The position numbers and the translations under genes are program-made. Of a DNA stretch of 64,000 nt, positions 8,697 to 20,615 are shown in pieces; position 1 is the stretch's first letter, and every line of letters starts with the position of its first letter. A model generated the notes under the pieces. It worked only from the letters and a program-made list of their open reading frames with translations, searched no databases and was not told where the DNA came from. This DNA is from Flavobacterium hibernum. Its GTDB lineage: Bacteria; Bacteroidota; Bacteroidia; Flavobacteriales; Flavobacteriaceae. The stretch is from contig NZ_JPRK01000005.1 of assembly GCF_000832125.1 (NCBI RefSeq), positions 310,001 to 374,000 of the forward strand. Reading direction: 5' to 3'.

Positions 8697-11000
8697 ATGA
8701 ATCAAGATTATATAAAACCAGACAATTGGTCCATCATCGAAGAAGGTTTTGATGCAGAGCGAGTAAAATCGTCCGAAAGTCTTTTTAGCATCGGGAACGG
8801 CGCTATGGGACAAAGAGCCAATTTTGAAGAAACGTATTCTGGCGAAACTTTTCAGGGAAGTTACATCGCAGGAATTTACTATCCAGACAAAACAAAAGTG
8901 GGCTGGTGGAAAAACGGATATCCAAAATATTTTGCAAAAGTATTAAACGCTCCAAACTGGATTGGAATTGACGTTGAAATTAACGAAGAAAACCTCGATT
9001 TAAATACTTGTACCGAAATTAAAAATTTCCGTAGAGAATTGAATATGAAAGAAGGTTGGTACAATCGTTCTTTTGAAGCTACATTGAAAAACGGAACCGA
9101 AATTGCCGTAAATGTTCGTCGTTTTCTTTCTTTAGATTTGGATGAAACAGGAATTATCAAATACGAAATTACGCCGCTAAACAAAGATGCAAAAATTGTT
9201 TACAAACCTTATATCGACGCTGGTGTAACTAATGAAGATGCGAACTGGGAAGAAAAATTCTGGGAACCACTTGAAGTAAAAAAAGGAACAAACGAAGCTT
9301 TTGTAACCGCACAAACGTTCAAAACGCATTTTAAAGTTACAACCTTCATGCACAATACGATTTTTGCAAACGGAGAAAATGTAAATATTTCCCCTTCAAC
9401 AATCGATTCAACTACTGATAGAGTTCAGTTTACTTACGGAACTATTATTGCAAAAGGACAAACCTCAGCAATTCAGAAAATTGGTGGATATACCGTTTCT
9501 TTAAATCACGAAAACACTTTGGCTGCAGCCGAAAAAACGATCAAAACTGCTGTTAGTTTAGGATATGATGCTTTACTTCAAAATCAAATTGACGCTTGGA
9601 GTAAAATCTGGGAAATGTCAGACATTACAATTGATGGCGATGTAAAAGCACAACAAGGAATTCGTTTCAACATCTTTCAACTAAATCAAACCTATTTAGG
9701 AAAAGATTCTCGTTTAAATATTGGCCCAAAAGGTTTTACCGGAGAAAAATACGGAGGATCTACTTATTGGGATACTGAGGCGTATTGCATTCCATTTTAC
9801 ATGGCGACAAAAGATCAGCAAGTTGCAAGAAACTTATTGACCTATCGTTTCAATCAATTGGATAAAGCGATAGAAAACGCCAAAGACAATTTAGGTTTCA
9901 AAGACGGCGCAGCATTATATCCAATGGTTACCATGAATGGTGAAGAATGCCACAACGAATGGGAAATCACACACGAAGAAATTCATAGAAATGGCGCGAT
10001 TGCATTTGCAATTTACAATTATCACCGTTTTACCGGAGATTACTCTTATATTCCTGAAAAAGGTTTAGAAGTATTAATTGGAATCGCACGTTTTTGGCAT
10101 CAAAGAGCCTCTTTCTCTAAAGACAAAAATCAGTATGTAATTTTAGGAGTTACAGGCCCAAATGAATACGAAAACAATATCAACAATAATTTCTACACCA
10201 ATTATATTGCAAAATGGTGTATTGATTATGCCGAAGAACAAATTAAAAAAGTTGCTGCAGAATATCCCGCAGATCACAAACGCATTTTAGAAAAAGTAAA
10301 CCTATCGGCAACTGAAATTCAGGCATGGAAAAAAGTAGCCAATGATATGTATTTCCCATTTTCTAAAGAACTGGACATCTATTTGCAACAAGATGGTTTC
10401 TTAGACAAAGACTTAGTTCCTGTAAAAGACCTAGACAAATCGCAACGCCCAATTAATCAAAAATGGTCATGGGATCGTGTTTTACGTTCGCCATACATCA
10501 AACAAGCCGATGTTTTGCAGTGTTTCTATTTCTTTGAAGATCATTTTTCTAAAGAAGAATTAAAACGCAATTTTGAATTTTACGAATCGTTTACCGTTCA
10601 CGAAAGTTCACTTTCGCCTTGTGTACACTCAATTCAGGCTGCGGCTTTAGATAAAATGGATATGGCATACACATTTTATTTAAGAACATCCCGTTTAGAT
10701 CTTGATGATTACAACAAAGAAGTTGAGGAAGGTTGTCACATCACATCTATGGCAGGAACTTGGATGAGTATCGTAGAAGGTTTTGGCGGAATGCGTGTGA
10801 AAAATGACCAACTGCATTTTTCTCCAAAAATTCCAAAAGAATGGAAAGGTTACTCCTTCAAAATAAACTTTAGAAACCAAATTCTAAAAGTATCTGTAAA
10901 TCATGACAAAACTACTTTTACTGTAGATGGCGATCAAGATTTAACAATTGTAGTTAACGGAAATCCTGTAATTGCAAGTAAATTTGTACAAATTAATTAA
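8697..11000 (+). CDS. GH65 maltose phosphorylase
   Basis: This 767-residue glycoside hydrolase family 65 protein has an N-terminal beta-sandwich (about 1-280), an (alpha/alpha)6 catalytic barrel (about 320-690) and a small C-terminal domain. Family hallmarks are GGSTYWDTEAYCIPFY and, at residues 414-424, NGEECHNEWEI, which carries the general-acid glutamate of the family, followed by THEEIHRNGAIAF. It phosphorolyses maltose to glucose and beta-glucose-1-phosphate in the cytoplasm and has no signal peptide. Maltose rather than trehalose or kojibiose is inferred from the starch context and the pgmB gene immediately upstream. Confidence 0.93.
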   Translation: MNQDYIKPDNWSIIEEGFDAERVKSSESLFSIGNGAMGQRANFEETYSGETFQGSYIAGIYYPDKTKVGWWKNGYPKYFAKVLNAPNWIGIDVEINEENLDLNTCTEIKNFRRELNMKEGWYNRSFEATLKNGTEIAVNVRRFLSLDLDETGIIKYEITPLNKDAKIVYKPYIDAGVTNEDANWEEKFWEPLEVKKGTNEAFVTAQTFKTHFKVTTFMHNTIFANGENVNISPSTIDSTTDRVQFTYGTIIAKGQTSAIQKIGGYTVSLNHENTLAAAEKTIKTAVSLGYDALLQNQIDAWSKIWEMSDITIDGDVKAQQGIRFNIFQLNQTYLGKDSRLNIGPKGFTGEKYGGSTYWDTEAYCIPFYMATKDQQVARNLLTYRFNQLDKAIENAKDNLGFKDGAALYPMVTMNGEECHNEWEITHEEIHRNGAIAFAIYNYHRFTGDYSYIPEKGLEVLIGIARFWHQRASFSKDKNQYVILGVTGPNEYENNINNNFYTNYIAKWCIDYAEEQIKKVAAEYPADHKRILEKVNLSATEIQAWKKVANDMYFPFSKELDIYLQQDGFLDKDLVPVKDLDKSQRPINQKWSWDRVLRSPYIKQADVLQCFYFFEDHFSKEELKRNFEFYESFTVHESSLSPCVHSIQAAALDKMDMAYTFYLRTSRLDLDDYNKEVEEGCHITSMAGTWMSIVEGFGGMRVKNDQLHFSPKIPKEWKGYSFKINFRNQILKVSVNHDKTTFTVDGDQDLTIVVNGNPVIASKFVQIN

Positions 11001-11015
11001 ATTACAATACTCTAA

Positions 11016-13142
<2,127 letters not shown>

Positions 13143-13149
13143 TTTTTTT

Positions 13150-13188
13150 AAGACAAGTAATTTTCCCCAAGATTACTTGTCTTTTTTT
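13150..13188 (+). terminator. Terminator after the GH97 gene
   Basis: A 12-bp perfect stem (AAGACAAGTAAT at 13150-13161 with 13172-13183) and a 10-nt loop are followed by a T tract. Confidence 0.88.
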
Positions 13189-13200
13189 TATCAAAATCTT

Positions 13201-13265
13201 TTTGTCACATCGAGCGAAGTCGAGATGCCGTATAGGTTCTCGACTCTGCTCGAACTGACAGTGAG
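13201..13265. repeat. Palindromic intergenic element of the CGACTC-GCTC type
   Basis: An imperfect palindrome (GTCACATCGAGCGAAGTCGA, later TCTCGACTCTGCTCGAACTG) lies between the GH97 terminator and the next gene. Its right arm matches a stretch inside hemW at 33881-33905. It falls in an upstream extension of the next reading frame, which is why the later ATG was chosen there. Confidence 0.75.
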
Positions 13266-13281
13266 AATAATTATTATAACT

Positions 13282-15141
13282 ATGAAAAACCAAAAAACAT
13301 CACTTATCTATAAATTAATTCTAATTGCTCTTATTTTTTCCGCTTCCGCAAAAGCACAAATTCAGAAAGTAGAACCGCCATTCTGGTACGCCGAAATGAA
13401 AAATCCGGAATTACAGATTATGTTCTACGGAAAAAATATCGCACAATACGAAGCTTCGGTTTCAAACAATGTTGTGATTAAAAATGTAGAGAAAACAGAA
13501 AATCCAAATTACCTTTTTGTAACAATTGATACGCAAAATTTAAAAGCTTCTGAATTGATTTTCTCATTCAAAACCAAAAACAAAGTTGCTTTCACGCAGA
13601 AATATTCGCTTAAAGAAAGAAGAGCAAATTCAGCAAACAGAAAAAGTTACGATGCATCGGATATGATTTACTTGATTATGCCGGATCGTTTTGCAAACGG
13701 AAACGCAAAAAACGACAGTGATGCTTCTTTAACTGAAAAAGGAAATCGTCAAGACCCAAGCGGACGTCACGGTGGCGATATCGAAGGAATTATCAAAAAC
13801 CTGGATTATATTTCATCTTTAGGCGCAACAACGATCTGGAATACGCCTTTATGCGAAGACAATGATAAACAACATTCGTATCATGGATATGCGCAATCTG
13901 ATGTTTACAAAATAGATCCTCGTTATGGAACTAATGAAGATTACGTTCGTTTATCTGCAGAAATGCACAAAAAAGACATGAAACTAGTGATGGATTATGT
14001 AACAAATCACTGGGGAATTACACATTGGATGATCAAAGATATGCCAACTAAAACGTGGTTCAATCAATTTGAGACTTTTACTCAAACACATCACCGTAGA
14101 GAGGTAATTACAGATCCTCACGCCTCAAAATTAGATCAAGAAATTTGTATTGACGGCTGGTTTGTTCCTTCAATGCCCGATTTGAATTTGAGAAATCCTC
14201 TAGTAGCAAAATACCTTACTCAAAATGCCATCTGGTGGATTGAATATGTAAATCTTGACGGATTTAGAGTAGATACTTATAATTATTCTGACCCAACAGC
14301 TATGGCAAATTGGGCAAAATCAATTACAAATGAATATCCTAATTTTAATATTGTGGGTGAAATCTGGATGCACAATCAGGCAAGTTTAGCCTATTGGCAA
14401 AAAGACAGTAAAATTGGTGCAATCGAAAATTACAATTCGAATTTACCAAGCGTAATGGATTTTACACTTCAAAGTCAGATTACTTCTGCTTTCAATGAAG
14501 ATAATCCAACTTGGGACAACGGATTGATTAAATTCTACAATAATTTCGCAATGGATTTTTTGTATCCAAACACGGATAATATTTTAATTTTTGCCGAAAA
14601 TCATGATACAGACCGTATGAACGATAAGTTCAAATATGATTTGCCAAAATACAAACTGGCAATGACTTTATTGGCAACAATCCGCGGAATTCCACAAGTA
14701 TATTACGGTTCAGAAATTGGAATGGGTGGTGACAAAAGCAAAGGCGATGCAGATATTCGTCAAGATTTTCCAGGAGGATGGGCTGGCGATAAAAACAATG
14801 CCTTGACCGCAGCAGGAAGAACACCTGAACAAGCTAAATATTTCGATTTTACATCAAAATTATTCAATTGGAGAAAATCGAATGAAGCAGTTCATTTTGG
14901 GAAAATGACACATTATATTCCAGAAAATAACACTTATGTTTATTTCAGATCTACAGATGCTAAAACCGTAATGGTGGTTTTCAATAATAATGCAAAAGAA
15001 CAAATTGTAAAAACAAACCGTTTTAAAGAAAATATCAAAAACTTTAAATCAGGAAAAGATGTCATTACAGGAAAAACATTCGATTTATCTTCTGAAATTA
15101 CTTTAGAACCAAAATCAGCCTTGGTTTTAGAATTGGAATAA
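13282..15141 (+). CDS. GH13 neopullulanase/cyclomaltodextrinase-type alpha-amylase (SusA-like)
   Basis: This 619-residue enzyme is read from the ATG at 13282, which gives a clean signal peptide ending AKAQ; the frame is open further upstream only through a repeat element. An N-terminal beta-sandwich (about 22-110) precedes the GH13 barrel, with MIYLIMPDRFANGN, HSYHGYAQSDVY and DYVTNHWG. The catalytic triad is Asp331 (GFRVDTY), Glu360 (VGEIW) and Asp442 (AENHDTDR). The architecture matches periplasmic neopullulanases such as SusA, which cut maltodextrins and pullulan. It follows the GH97 terminator, so it may have its own promoter or depend on read-through. Confidence 0.93.
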   Translation: MKNQKTSLIYKLILIALIFSASAKAQIQKVEPPFWYAEMKNPELQIMFYGKNIAQYEASVSNNVVIKNVEKTENPNYLFVTIDTQNLKASELIFSFKTKNKVAFTQKYSLKERRANSANRKSYDASDMIYLIMPDRFANGNAKNDSDASLTEKGNRQDPSGRHGGDIEGIIKNLDYISSLGATTIWNTPLCEDNDKQHSYHGYAQSDVYKIDPRYGTNEDYVRLSAEMHKKDMKLVMDYVTNHWGITHWMIKDMPTKTWFNQFETFTQTHHRREVITDPHASKLDQEICIDGWFVPSMPDLNLRNPLVAKYLTQNAIWWIEYVNLDGFRVDTYNYSDPTAMANWAKSITNEYPNFNIVGEIWMHNQASLAYWQKDSKIGAIENYNSNLPSVMDFTLQSQITSAFNEDNPTWDNGLIKFYNNFAMDFLYPNTDNILIFAENHDTDRMNDKFKYDLPKYKLAMTLLATIRGIPQVYYGSEIGMGGDKSKGDADIRQDFPGGWAGDKNNALTAAGRTPEQAKYFDFTSKLFNWRKSNEAVHFGKMTHYIPENNTYVYFRSTDAKTVMVVFNNNAKEQIVKTNRFKENIKNFKSGKDVITGKTFDLSSEITLEPKSALVLELE

Positions 15142-15151
15142 ATATTTTATT

Positions 15152-15372
15152 TAAACACATAGAATCATAGATTTTCTGTTTCGATAAAAGCGTTTCACTT
15201 GTTTAAACAAACATAGCCTTGTAAACCCAAAGCTATGTGTAAATGACTAGTCATTTATTTAAATCTTTCTAAGACAAAGAAACGCTATGATTCTATGTGT
15301 TTAAAATTTTATTGCCACAGATTAAAGTATTATCCTAGATTTAAAAATCATTTTAATCTTTTAATCTGTGGC
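15152..15372. repeat. Two intergenic hairpin repeats
   Basis: An 18-bp inverted repeat (AAACACATAGAATCATAG at 15153-15170, with its complement at 15285-15302) encloses further imperfect pairing (AAACATAGCC and AAAGCTATGTG). Next to it is a second element bounded by GCCACAGATTAAA (15313-15325) and TTTAATCTGTGGC (15360-15372). The second type recurs at 17955-18107 and 35759-35893. No coding potential was accepted here. Confidence 0.8.
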
Positions 15373-15412
15373 TATTTTTTCAACACAATGCATCCCAAAA
15401 TATTCCTAAATA

Positions 15413-17080
15413 ATGAAAAAATACACTTTCCTTTTTTTATCTTTAGTATACTTAATAATGAGTTGTTCTGGCTCAAAATCAGTTTCAATGAATAACGAAA
15501 ATACTTCGAAAACACCTTTCGTTTGGGAAGGAGCAAATGTTTATTTTTTACTTACAGATCGTTTTTATAATGGAGATACTTCTAACGAAGTCAATTTTAA
15601 CCGAACCAAAACTCCGGGTAAACTACGCGGATTTGAGGGCGGAGACATTATAGGAATTACAAAAAAAATAGACGAAGGTTATTTTGATAAATTAGGTATA
15701 AATGCCATTTGGCTTACACCGATTGTCGAGCAGATTCACGATGGTGTTGACGAAGGAACGGGTCTTAGTTACGGTTATCATGGTTATTGGGCAAAAGACT
15801 GGACAGCACTCGATCCAAACTTTGGGACCAAAGAAGACTTGGCAAAACTTGTAAAAAAAGCACACGAAAAAGGCATTAGAATAATTCTTGATGGTGTAAT
15901 AAATCATACAGGACCAGTAACTCCAGAAGATCCTGTTTGGCCTTCGGACTGGGTTAGAACTGGTGTTGTTTGCGATTACAAATCGTTTGAAAATACTACA
16001 ATGTGTACTTTGGTTGAAAACCTTCCAGACGTAAGAACTGAAAGTACTCAGGAAGTACAATTACCTCCTTTTTTAATCGAAAAATGGAAAAAGGAAGGTC
16101 GTTATGAAAAAGAAATTGCTTCTCTAAACGAATTCTTTAAAAGAACTGGTTATCCAAGAACACCAAAATATTACATTATAAAATGGCTTACAGATTATGT
16201 CCTTGAATTTGGCGTTGATGGTTATCGCGGAGATACGGTAAAACATACCGATGAAAACGTTTGGGCTGATTTTAAAAAAGAATGTGAATATGCTTTCGAA
16301 ACATGGAAGAAAAACCATCCAAAAGAAGTTTTAGATCAAAACCCGTTTTACACCATTGCCGAGGTTTATGGTTACGGAATTAGTGGCGGACAAGATTATG
16401 ATTTTGGAGACAGAAAAGTAAATTATTTCCAAAATGGATTTAACTGCATGATTAATTTTGAGTTTAAGTGGAATGCTGCTCAAAACGATTATGAAGGTTT
16501 ATTTTCTAAATATTCGAATGCTTTGAACAATGATTTAAAAGGATATTCGGTTTTAAATTATATGTCCTCACACGACGATGGCCAGCCTTTCGATGCTAAT
16601 AGAACAAAAAGTATCGAAGCCGGTACAAAATTATTGCTTTCACCGGGAATGTCGCAAGTATATTATGGCGACGAATCAAATCGCTCATTAGTGATTGAAG
16701 GTACTCAAGGTGATGCAACTTTGCGTTCTAACATGAATTGGGATGAGATTCAAAACAATCCTGAAGCTCAAAAGACAGTTCTACACTGGCAGAAATTAGG
16801 GCAATTCAGAAGAAATCATCCTGCCGTTGGAGCGGGAGTTCACAAACTGATTAATCCGTATCCTTATACTTTCTCTAGAATTTTTACCAAAGGAGTTTTT
16901 ACAGACAAAGTAGTTATGGGAGTAGATTTGCCAAAAGGCAGAAAAGAACTTCCTGTTGGCGAAGTATTCCCAAACGGAGCCAAATTAAAAGATACTTATT
17001 CCAATCAAAATGTCGAAGTAATTGACGGAAAAGTAATTATTGACAGTGATTTTGATATTGTTTTATTGGAGCGCATTTAA
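15413..17080 (+). CDS. GH13 alpha-amylase lipoprotein, probably surface-exposed (SusG-like role)
   Basis: This 555-residue alpha-amylase has a lipoprotein signal (MSC, Cys18), so it is anchored in a membrane. The barrel opens with VYFLLTDRFYNGDTSN, has LDGVINHTGPVTPED, and carries Asp274 (VDGYRGDTVKH), Glu317 (TIAEVYGYG) and Asp388 (MSSHDDGQPF) as the GH13 triad. The sequence differs clearly from the preceding GH13 gene, so the two are not recent duplicates. As the only lipid-anchored amylase of the locus it most likely starts starch breakdown at the cell surface. No export-signal motif behind Cys18 is certain (it reads SGSKS), so a periplasm-facing anchor is possible. Confidence 0.9.
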   Translation: MKKYTFLFLSLVYLIMSCSGSKSVSMNNENTSKTPFVWEGANVYFLLTDRFYNGDTSNEVNFNRTKTPGKLRGFEGGDIIGITKKIDEGYFDKLGINAIWLTPIVEQIHDGVDEGTGLSYGYHGYWAKDWTALDPNFGTKEDLAKLVKKAHEKGIRIILDGVINHTGPVTPEDPVWPSDWVRTGVVCDYKSFENTTMCTLVENLPDVRTESTQEVQLPPFLIEKWKKEGRYEKEIASLNEFFKRTGYPRTPKYYIIKWLTDYVLEFGVDGYRGDTVKHTDENVWADFKKECEYAFETWKKNHPKEVLDQNPFYTIAEVYGYGISGGQDYDFGDRKVNYFQNGFNCMINFEFKWNAAQNDYEGLFSKYSNALNNDLKGYSVLNYMSSHDDGQPFDANRTKSIEAGTKLLLSPGMSQVYYGDESNRSLVIEGTQGDATLRSNMNWDEIQNNPEAQKTVLHWQKLGQFRRNHPAVGAGVHKLINPYPYTFSRIFTKGVFTDKVVMGVDLPKGRKELPVGEVFPNGAKLKDTYSNQNVEVIDGKVIIDSDFDIVLLERI

Positions 17081-17222
17081 CCGCAAAGTTCGCAAGGTTT
17101 TTTTCTCTACTATAGTAAGAGTAAACACAAAGTTCGCAAAGATAAATCAACACAAAGCTTTGCGAACTTTGTGTTTTATAAAATCACTTACATAAAAAAA
17201 CTTTGTGCACTTTGCGGTAAAA
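17081..17222. repeat. Intergenic palindromes of the GCAAAGTTCGCAA type
   Basis: ACCGCAAAGTTCGCAAGG and its inverted counterparts (CTTTGCGAACTTTGTGTT at 17157-17174 and CACTTTGCGGT at 17209-17219) form nested hairpins between the amylase and the phosphodiesterase. The family recurs at 60640-60716 and 61243-61320. Nothing else was seen in this gap. Confidence 0.8.
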
Positions 17223-17273
17223 CTGGACAGAGCAAATCTATTTTTCGCGACCTTTGCAGTTAAAATCTTCAAA

Positions 17274-17951
17274 ATGCTAAAAATAGCTCATCGCGGTGCC
17301 AAAGGATACGAACCCGAAAATACTTTAAAATCCTTCCAGAAAGCATTAGATTTAAATGCTGACGGAATAGAACTCGACGTTCACTTAAGCGCTGACGGGT
17401 ATCTTGTTGTTATTCATGACGAAACAATAGATAGAACGACTAATGGAAAAGGTCTTGTAAATGATTTTACTTTAGCAGAATTAAAATCATTTTTAATTGA
17501 TGAAAAATACCAAATTCCAACTTTAAAAGAAGTTTTCGATTTGGTTGACAAAAAATGCCTGATCAATATCGAATTAAAAGGTTTAGGAACTCCAAGTAAA
17601 GTTGTATCTCTTATAGAAGAATACATCTCAGAAAAAAACTGGAATTACAATCATTTCATCATTTCAAGTTTTGATTGGAATATGTTAGACGAAACCTCAA
17701 ATCTAAATCCGAATATTCCAATTGGAGTTTTAACAGAAGAAAATCTTGATACCGCTCTGGCTTTCGCCGAAAAAATCAAAGCAAAAGCCATTAATCCTGA
17801 TTTTAATTTATTGAATAAAGAAAATGTTCATCAATTGCAGGAAAAAGGATTTCTGGTTTTTCCATGGACAGTAAATTCAGAACAAGACATTCAAAAAGTA
17901 AAAGGTTATAAAGTAGACGGAATTATCTCTGATAATCCAGATAAAATATAA
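17274..17951 (+). CDS. Glycerophosphodiester phosphodiesterase family protein
   Basis: This 225-residue single-domain GDPD-type TIM barrel is taken from the ATG at 17274, because the motif KIAHRGAKGYEPENT should lie at the very N-terminus; the frame upstream runs through a repeat. Conserved residues are His6 and Arg7 (AHRG), Glu33 and Asp35 (GIELDVHLS) and His48 (VIHDETIDRTT), the metal site and acid/base of the family. It probably hydrolyses glycerophosphodiesters to glycerol-3-phosphate and an alcohol. No signal peptide is seen, so it is cytoplasmic. It is flanked by repeats on both sides and looks monocistronic. Confidence 0.9.
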   Translation: MLKIAHRGAKGYEPENTLKSFQKALDLNADGIELDVHLSADGYLVVIHDETIDRTTNGKGLVNDFTLAELKSFLIDEKYQIPTLKEVFDLVDKKCLINIELKGLGTPSKVVSLIEEYISEKNWNYNHFIISSFDWNMLDETSNLNPNIPIGVLTEENLDTALAFAEKIKAKAINPDFNLLNKENVHQLQEKGFLVFPWTVNSEQDIQKVKGYKVDGIISDNPDKI

Positions 17952-17954
17952 AGT

Positions 17955-18107
17955 TTAAAATATCCACAGATTTTTTTGCCACGAATTACACAAATTTTCA
18001 CAAATTTAAAAATGAATAAATTAATTCGTTGCTAAAGGAAAAATCCTTTTAATCTGTGTAATCTGTGGCAGAAAAAAATTAGTGCCAATTCGTGTAATTC
18101 GTGGCAA
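17955..18107. repeat. Compound intergenic palindrome
   Basis: Nested inverted repeats: CCACAGATT pairs with AATCTGTGG (18060-18068), and GCCACGAATTACAC pairs with GTGTAATTCGTGGC. The element abuts the next gene, leaving about 11 bp before its ATG, so it may form part of that gene's leader. Confidence 0.78.
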
Positions 18108-18118
18108 ACCAAAAAAAT

Positions 18119-19327
18119 ATGATCAAAAATTTCGACATAATCATTGTTGGCGGAGGCGCTGCAGGTTTTTTTACAGCAATTAATATTACAGAGAAAAATC
18201 CGAAACTTAAAATTGCCATTCTGGAAAGAGGAAAAGAAGTACTTTCTAAAGTTCGTGTTTCCGGTGGTGGAAGATGCAACGTAACACACGCTTGTTTTGA
18301 ACCTAATGAACTGGTAAAATTTTATCCAAGAGGCGAAAAAGAACTTCGTGGACCTTTTCATCAATTTTGTTCCGGCGATACAATCGAATGGTTCGAAAAA
18401 CATGGTGTAGAACTTAAAATTGAAGACGACGGGAGAATGTTTCCCGTTTCGAATTCTTCTCAAACCATAATAGATTGTTTCTTAGAAGCAACCGGAAAAC
18501 TAGGAATTAAAGTATTGACAGGACAAAGTGTACAATCAATTTTTAAAGCCGAAAATCATTGGAAAATTGATACTCAGGACGAAAATTATGCTACCGAAAA
18601 ATTAGTGTTGGCAACTGGAAGTAATCCTAAAATTTGGGAAATGCTACAAACACAAGGACATGCAATTGTAAGCCCCGTACCTTCCCTATTTACTTTCAAT
18701 ATCAAAGATCCAAGAATTAAAGAATTACCCGGTGTTGCAGCACAAGTTACGGTTAATGTAAAAGATACTAAACTAGAATCTACAGGCCCTTTATTAATCA
18801 CACATTGGGGAATGAGCGGACCAGCAATTTTAAAACTATCGGCTTGGGGAGCGAGAACTTTGTTTGATAAAAATTATCAGTTTACCATTTTCGTAAATTG
18901 GTTAAATGATGTTGAGACAGAAGATGCCGAAAAAATTCTGAAAGACTTAAAACAAGAACACGCTAAAAAAGCCGTTTCTAAAAAATCTCCTTTTGACTTC
19001 CCAAACCGTTTATGGGAAAGTTTAGTTTTAGCTTCGGGAATTGAAACCGAAACAAAATGGGCTGATTTATCTAAAATTCAATTGCAGAATTTAGCTTCTC
19101 AATTAACTAAAGCAAAATTTCAGGTAAACGGAAAAAGTACTTTTAAGGAAGAATTTGTTACTGCTGGCGGAATCGATTTAAAAGAAATCAATTTTAAAAC
19201 TATGGAAAGTAAATTGCATAAAAACCTTTATTTTGCAGGTGAAATCGTAAATATCGATGCTATTACCGGAGGTTTTAATTTTCAGAATGCATGGACAAGC
19301 GGATTTATTTTAGCCAATAATATTTAG
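18119..19327 (+). CDS. NAD(P)/FAD-dependent oxidoreductase of the HI0933/BaiN family
   Basis: This 402-residue flavoprotein is started at the ATG at 18119, directly before the FAD-binding Rossmann motif DIIIVGGGAAGFFTA (residues 6-20); a GTG six codons upstream lies in a repeat. Further family signatures are SKVRVSGGGRCNVTHA (about 46-61) and the C-terminal FAD-binding stretch GEIVNIDAITGGFNFQNAW. The natural substrate is unknown for most members of this family, so no specific reaction is claimed. The following HAD gene starts 4 bp after the stop, so the two are likely co-transcribed. Confidence 0.88.
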   Translation: MIKNFDIIIVGGGAAGFFTAINITEKNPKLKIAILERGKEVLSKVRVSGGGRCNVTHACFEPNELVKFYPRGEKELRGPFHQFCSGDTIEWFEKHGVELKIEDDGRMFPVSNSSQTIIDCFLEATGKLGIKVLTGQSVQSIFKAENHWKIDTQDENYATEKLVLATGSNPKIWEMLQTQGHAIVSPVPSLFTFNIKDPRIKELPGVAAQVTVNVKDTKLESTGPLLITHWGMSGPAILKLSAWGARTLFDKNYQFTIFVNWLNDVETEDAEKILKDLKQEHAKKAVSKKSPFDFPNRLWESLVLASGIETETKWADLSKIQLQNLASQLTKAKFQVNGKSTFKEEFVTAGGIDLKEINFKTMESKLHKNLYFAGEIVNIDAITGGFNFQNAWTSGFILANNI

Positions 19328-19331
19328 CATA

Positions 19332-19979
19332 ATGAAATATAAAGGAATTATTTTTGATTTAGACGGAACATTGGTAAATTCATTAGAAGACATTTCAGGC
19401 GCAATGAACATCGTGCTAAAAGATCTAAATTATCCAACTCATACTTACGATACTTATCAATATTTTATTGGGAGCGGTTTACGAAATTTAGTTAGCAAAG
19501 CTTTACCGGTATCAAACAATTCAGACGAACAAATTCAAATTTGCTTTGATTCGATGATTAATGAATATCGCAAAATTTGCACTCTAAAAACAAAACCTTA
19601 CGAAGGTATTTTAGAGTTACTAGACAATCTGACTTCGCAAAATATTAAATTAGCTGTTTTCTCCAACAAAGCCGATGAACTTACCAAAAAAATAGCATCA
19701 GAAATATTTCCTGATTACTTTGATACCGCAATTGGTTTAAGCACCGAAGCTCTTAAAAAGCCAAACCCATTTGAAGCTGTTGAAATAAGCAAAAAATGGA
19801 ATTTAAATCCAGAAGAAATCCTGTTTGTAGGCGATTCTGATATTGACATGAAAACGGCTGTAAATGCTAATATGTTTCCTGTTGGCGTTTCGTGGGGTTA
19901 CAGAACCGAAGAAGAATTAAAAACAAGTGGTGCAAAATTGGTTATCAACAATGCTTCGGAATTAATCGAGATATTATAA
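19332..19979 (+). CDS. HAD hydrolase, phosphoglycolate phosphatase type
   Basis: This 215-residue HAD-IA protein has IIFDLDGTLVNS (nucleophile Asp9, Asp11), an alpha-helical cap, motif II in LAVFSNKADELTK, the conserved lysine in LKKPNPFEA and motif IV in ILFVGDSDIDMKTA. The cap and the GDSDIDM motif match phosphoglycolate phosphatase or a related sugar-phosphate phosphatase. It sits tightly between the flavoprotein gene (4-bp gap) and a Crp-like gene (3-bp gap), suggesting a three-gene operon. The substrate cannot be told from sequence. Confidence 0.85.
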   Translation: MKYKGIIFDLDGTLVNSLEDISGAMNIVLKDLNYPTHTYDTYQYFIGSGLRNLVSKALPVSNNSDEQIQICFDSMINEYRKICTLKTKPYEGILELLDNLTSQNIKLAVFSNKADELTKKIASEIFPDYFDTAIGLSTEALKKPNPFEAVEISKKWNLNPEEILFVGDSDIDMKTAVNANMFPVGVSWGYRTEEELKTSGAKLVINNASELIEIL

Positions 19980-19982
19980 ATC

Positions 19983-20555
19983 ATGAATTCTTCATTACAA
20001 AAACAAATACTATCAATCGCTTCGTTTTCTGAAAATGAAATCGAAAAAATCGATTCTTGTTTTGAACATGAAAAGTTCAATGCTAAAGAATATCTTTCGT
20101 CAATGGGAAAAATCAGTAATAAGATTTTCTTTATTATTGAAGGTTTAGCAAGGGTTCATTACTTAAAAGACGGAAAAGAAATCACTACCTATTTAAGCTG
20201 TAATGAAGGTTTTATCGCTTCGTATTCCAGTTTTATAAATCAATCTCCTTCTTTTGAAAATATTCAATGTATAGAAGATTGCGAAGTGCTTTCGATCAGT
20301 TTTGAAAAAATGCAGTTTCTGTATAACAAAATACCGAATTGGGAACGCGTTGGCAGAATTTTAGCCGAACAAAATTATCTATGCATGGCAGATCGTGTTT
20401 TAAAACTGCAAATGATTCCGGCAAAAGAAAAATATCTTGCTTTTCTGGAATCGGCTCCAGCCAAAATAATTCAGCGTACTCCATTGATTTATATCGCTTC
20501 CTTTCTCGGAATTACGCCAGAATCTTTGAGTAGAATTCGCCAAAGTATTTCTTAA
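19983..20555 (+). CDS. Crp/Fnr-family transcriptional regulator
   Basis: This 190-residue protein has an N-terminal cyclic-nucleotide-binding-like beta barrel (about 10-120, with KISNKIFFIIEGLARVHYL) and a short C-terminal winged helix at about 150-190 ending in SFLGITPESLSRIRQSI, the recognition helix of this family. Residues for cAMP binding are not evident, and flavobacterial members of this type often bind other ligands or none. It starts 3 bp after the HAD gene and is followed after 60 bp by a metallo-hydrolase, which could be its target. Confidence 0.85.
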   Translation: MNSSLQKQILSIASFSENEIEKIDSCFEHEKFNAKEYLSSMGKISNKIFFIIEGLARVHYLKDGKEITTYLSCNEGFIASYSSFINQSPSFENIQCIEDCEVLSISFEKMQFLYNKIPNWERVGRILAEQNYLCMADRVLKLQMIPAKEKYLAFLESAPAKIIQRTPLIYIASFLGITPESLSRIRQSIS

Positions 20556-20615
20556 CATTTATCAAGTAGATTAAGAAACCAAATTCAAATCTTTGTTAAT
20601 ATAAAATTCAATAAA

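Noticed and set aside
13177..13281. Upstream extension of the GH13 gene
   Set aside because: It crosses a palindromic repeat and would place the signal peptide inside the protein; the ATG at 13282 gives a clean signal peptide.
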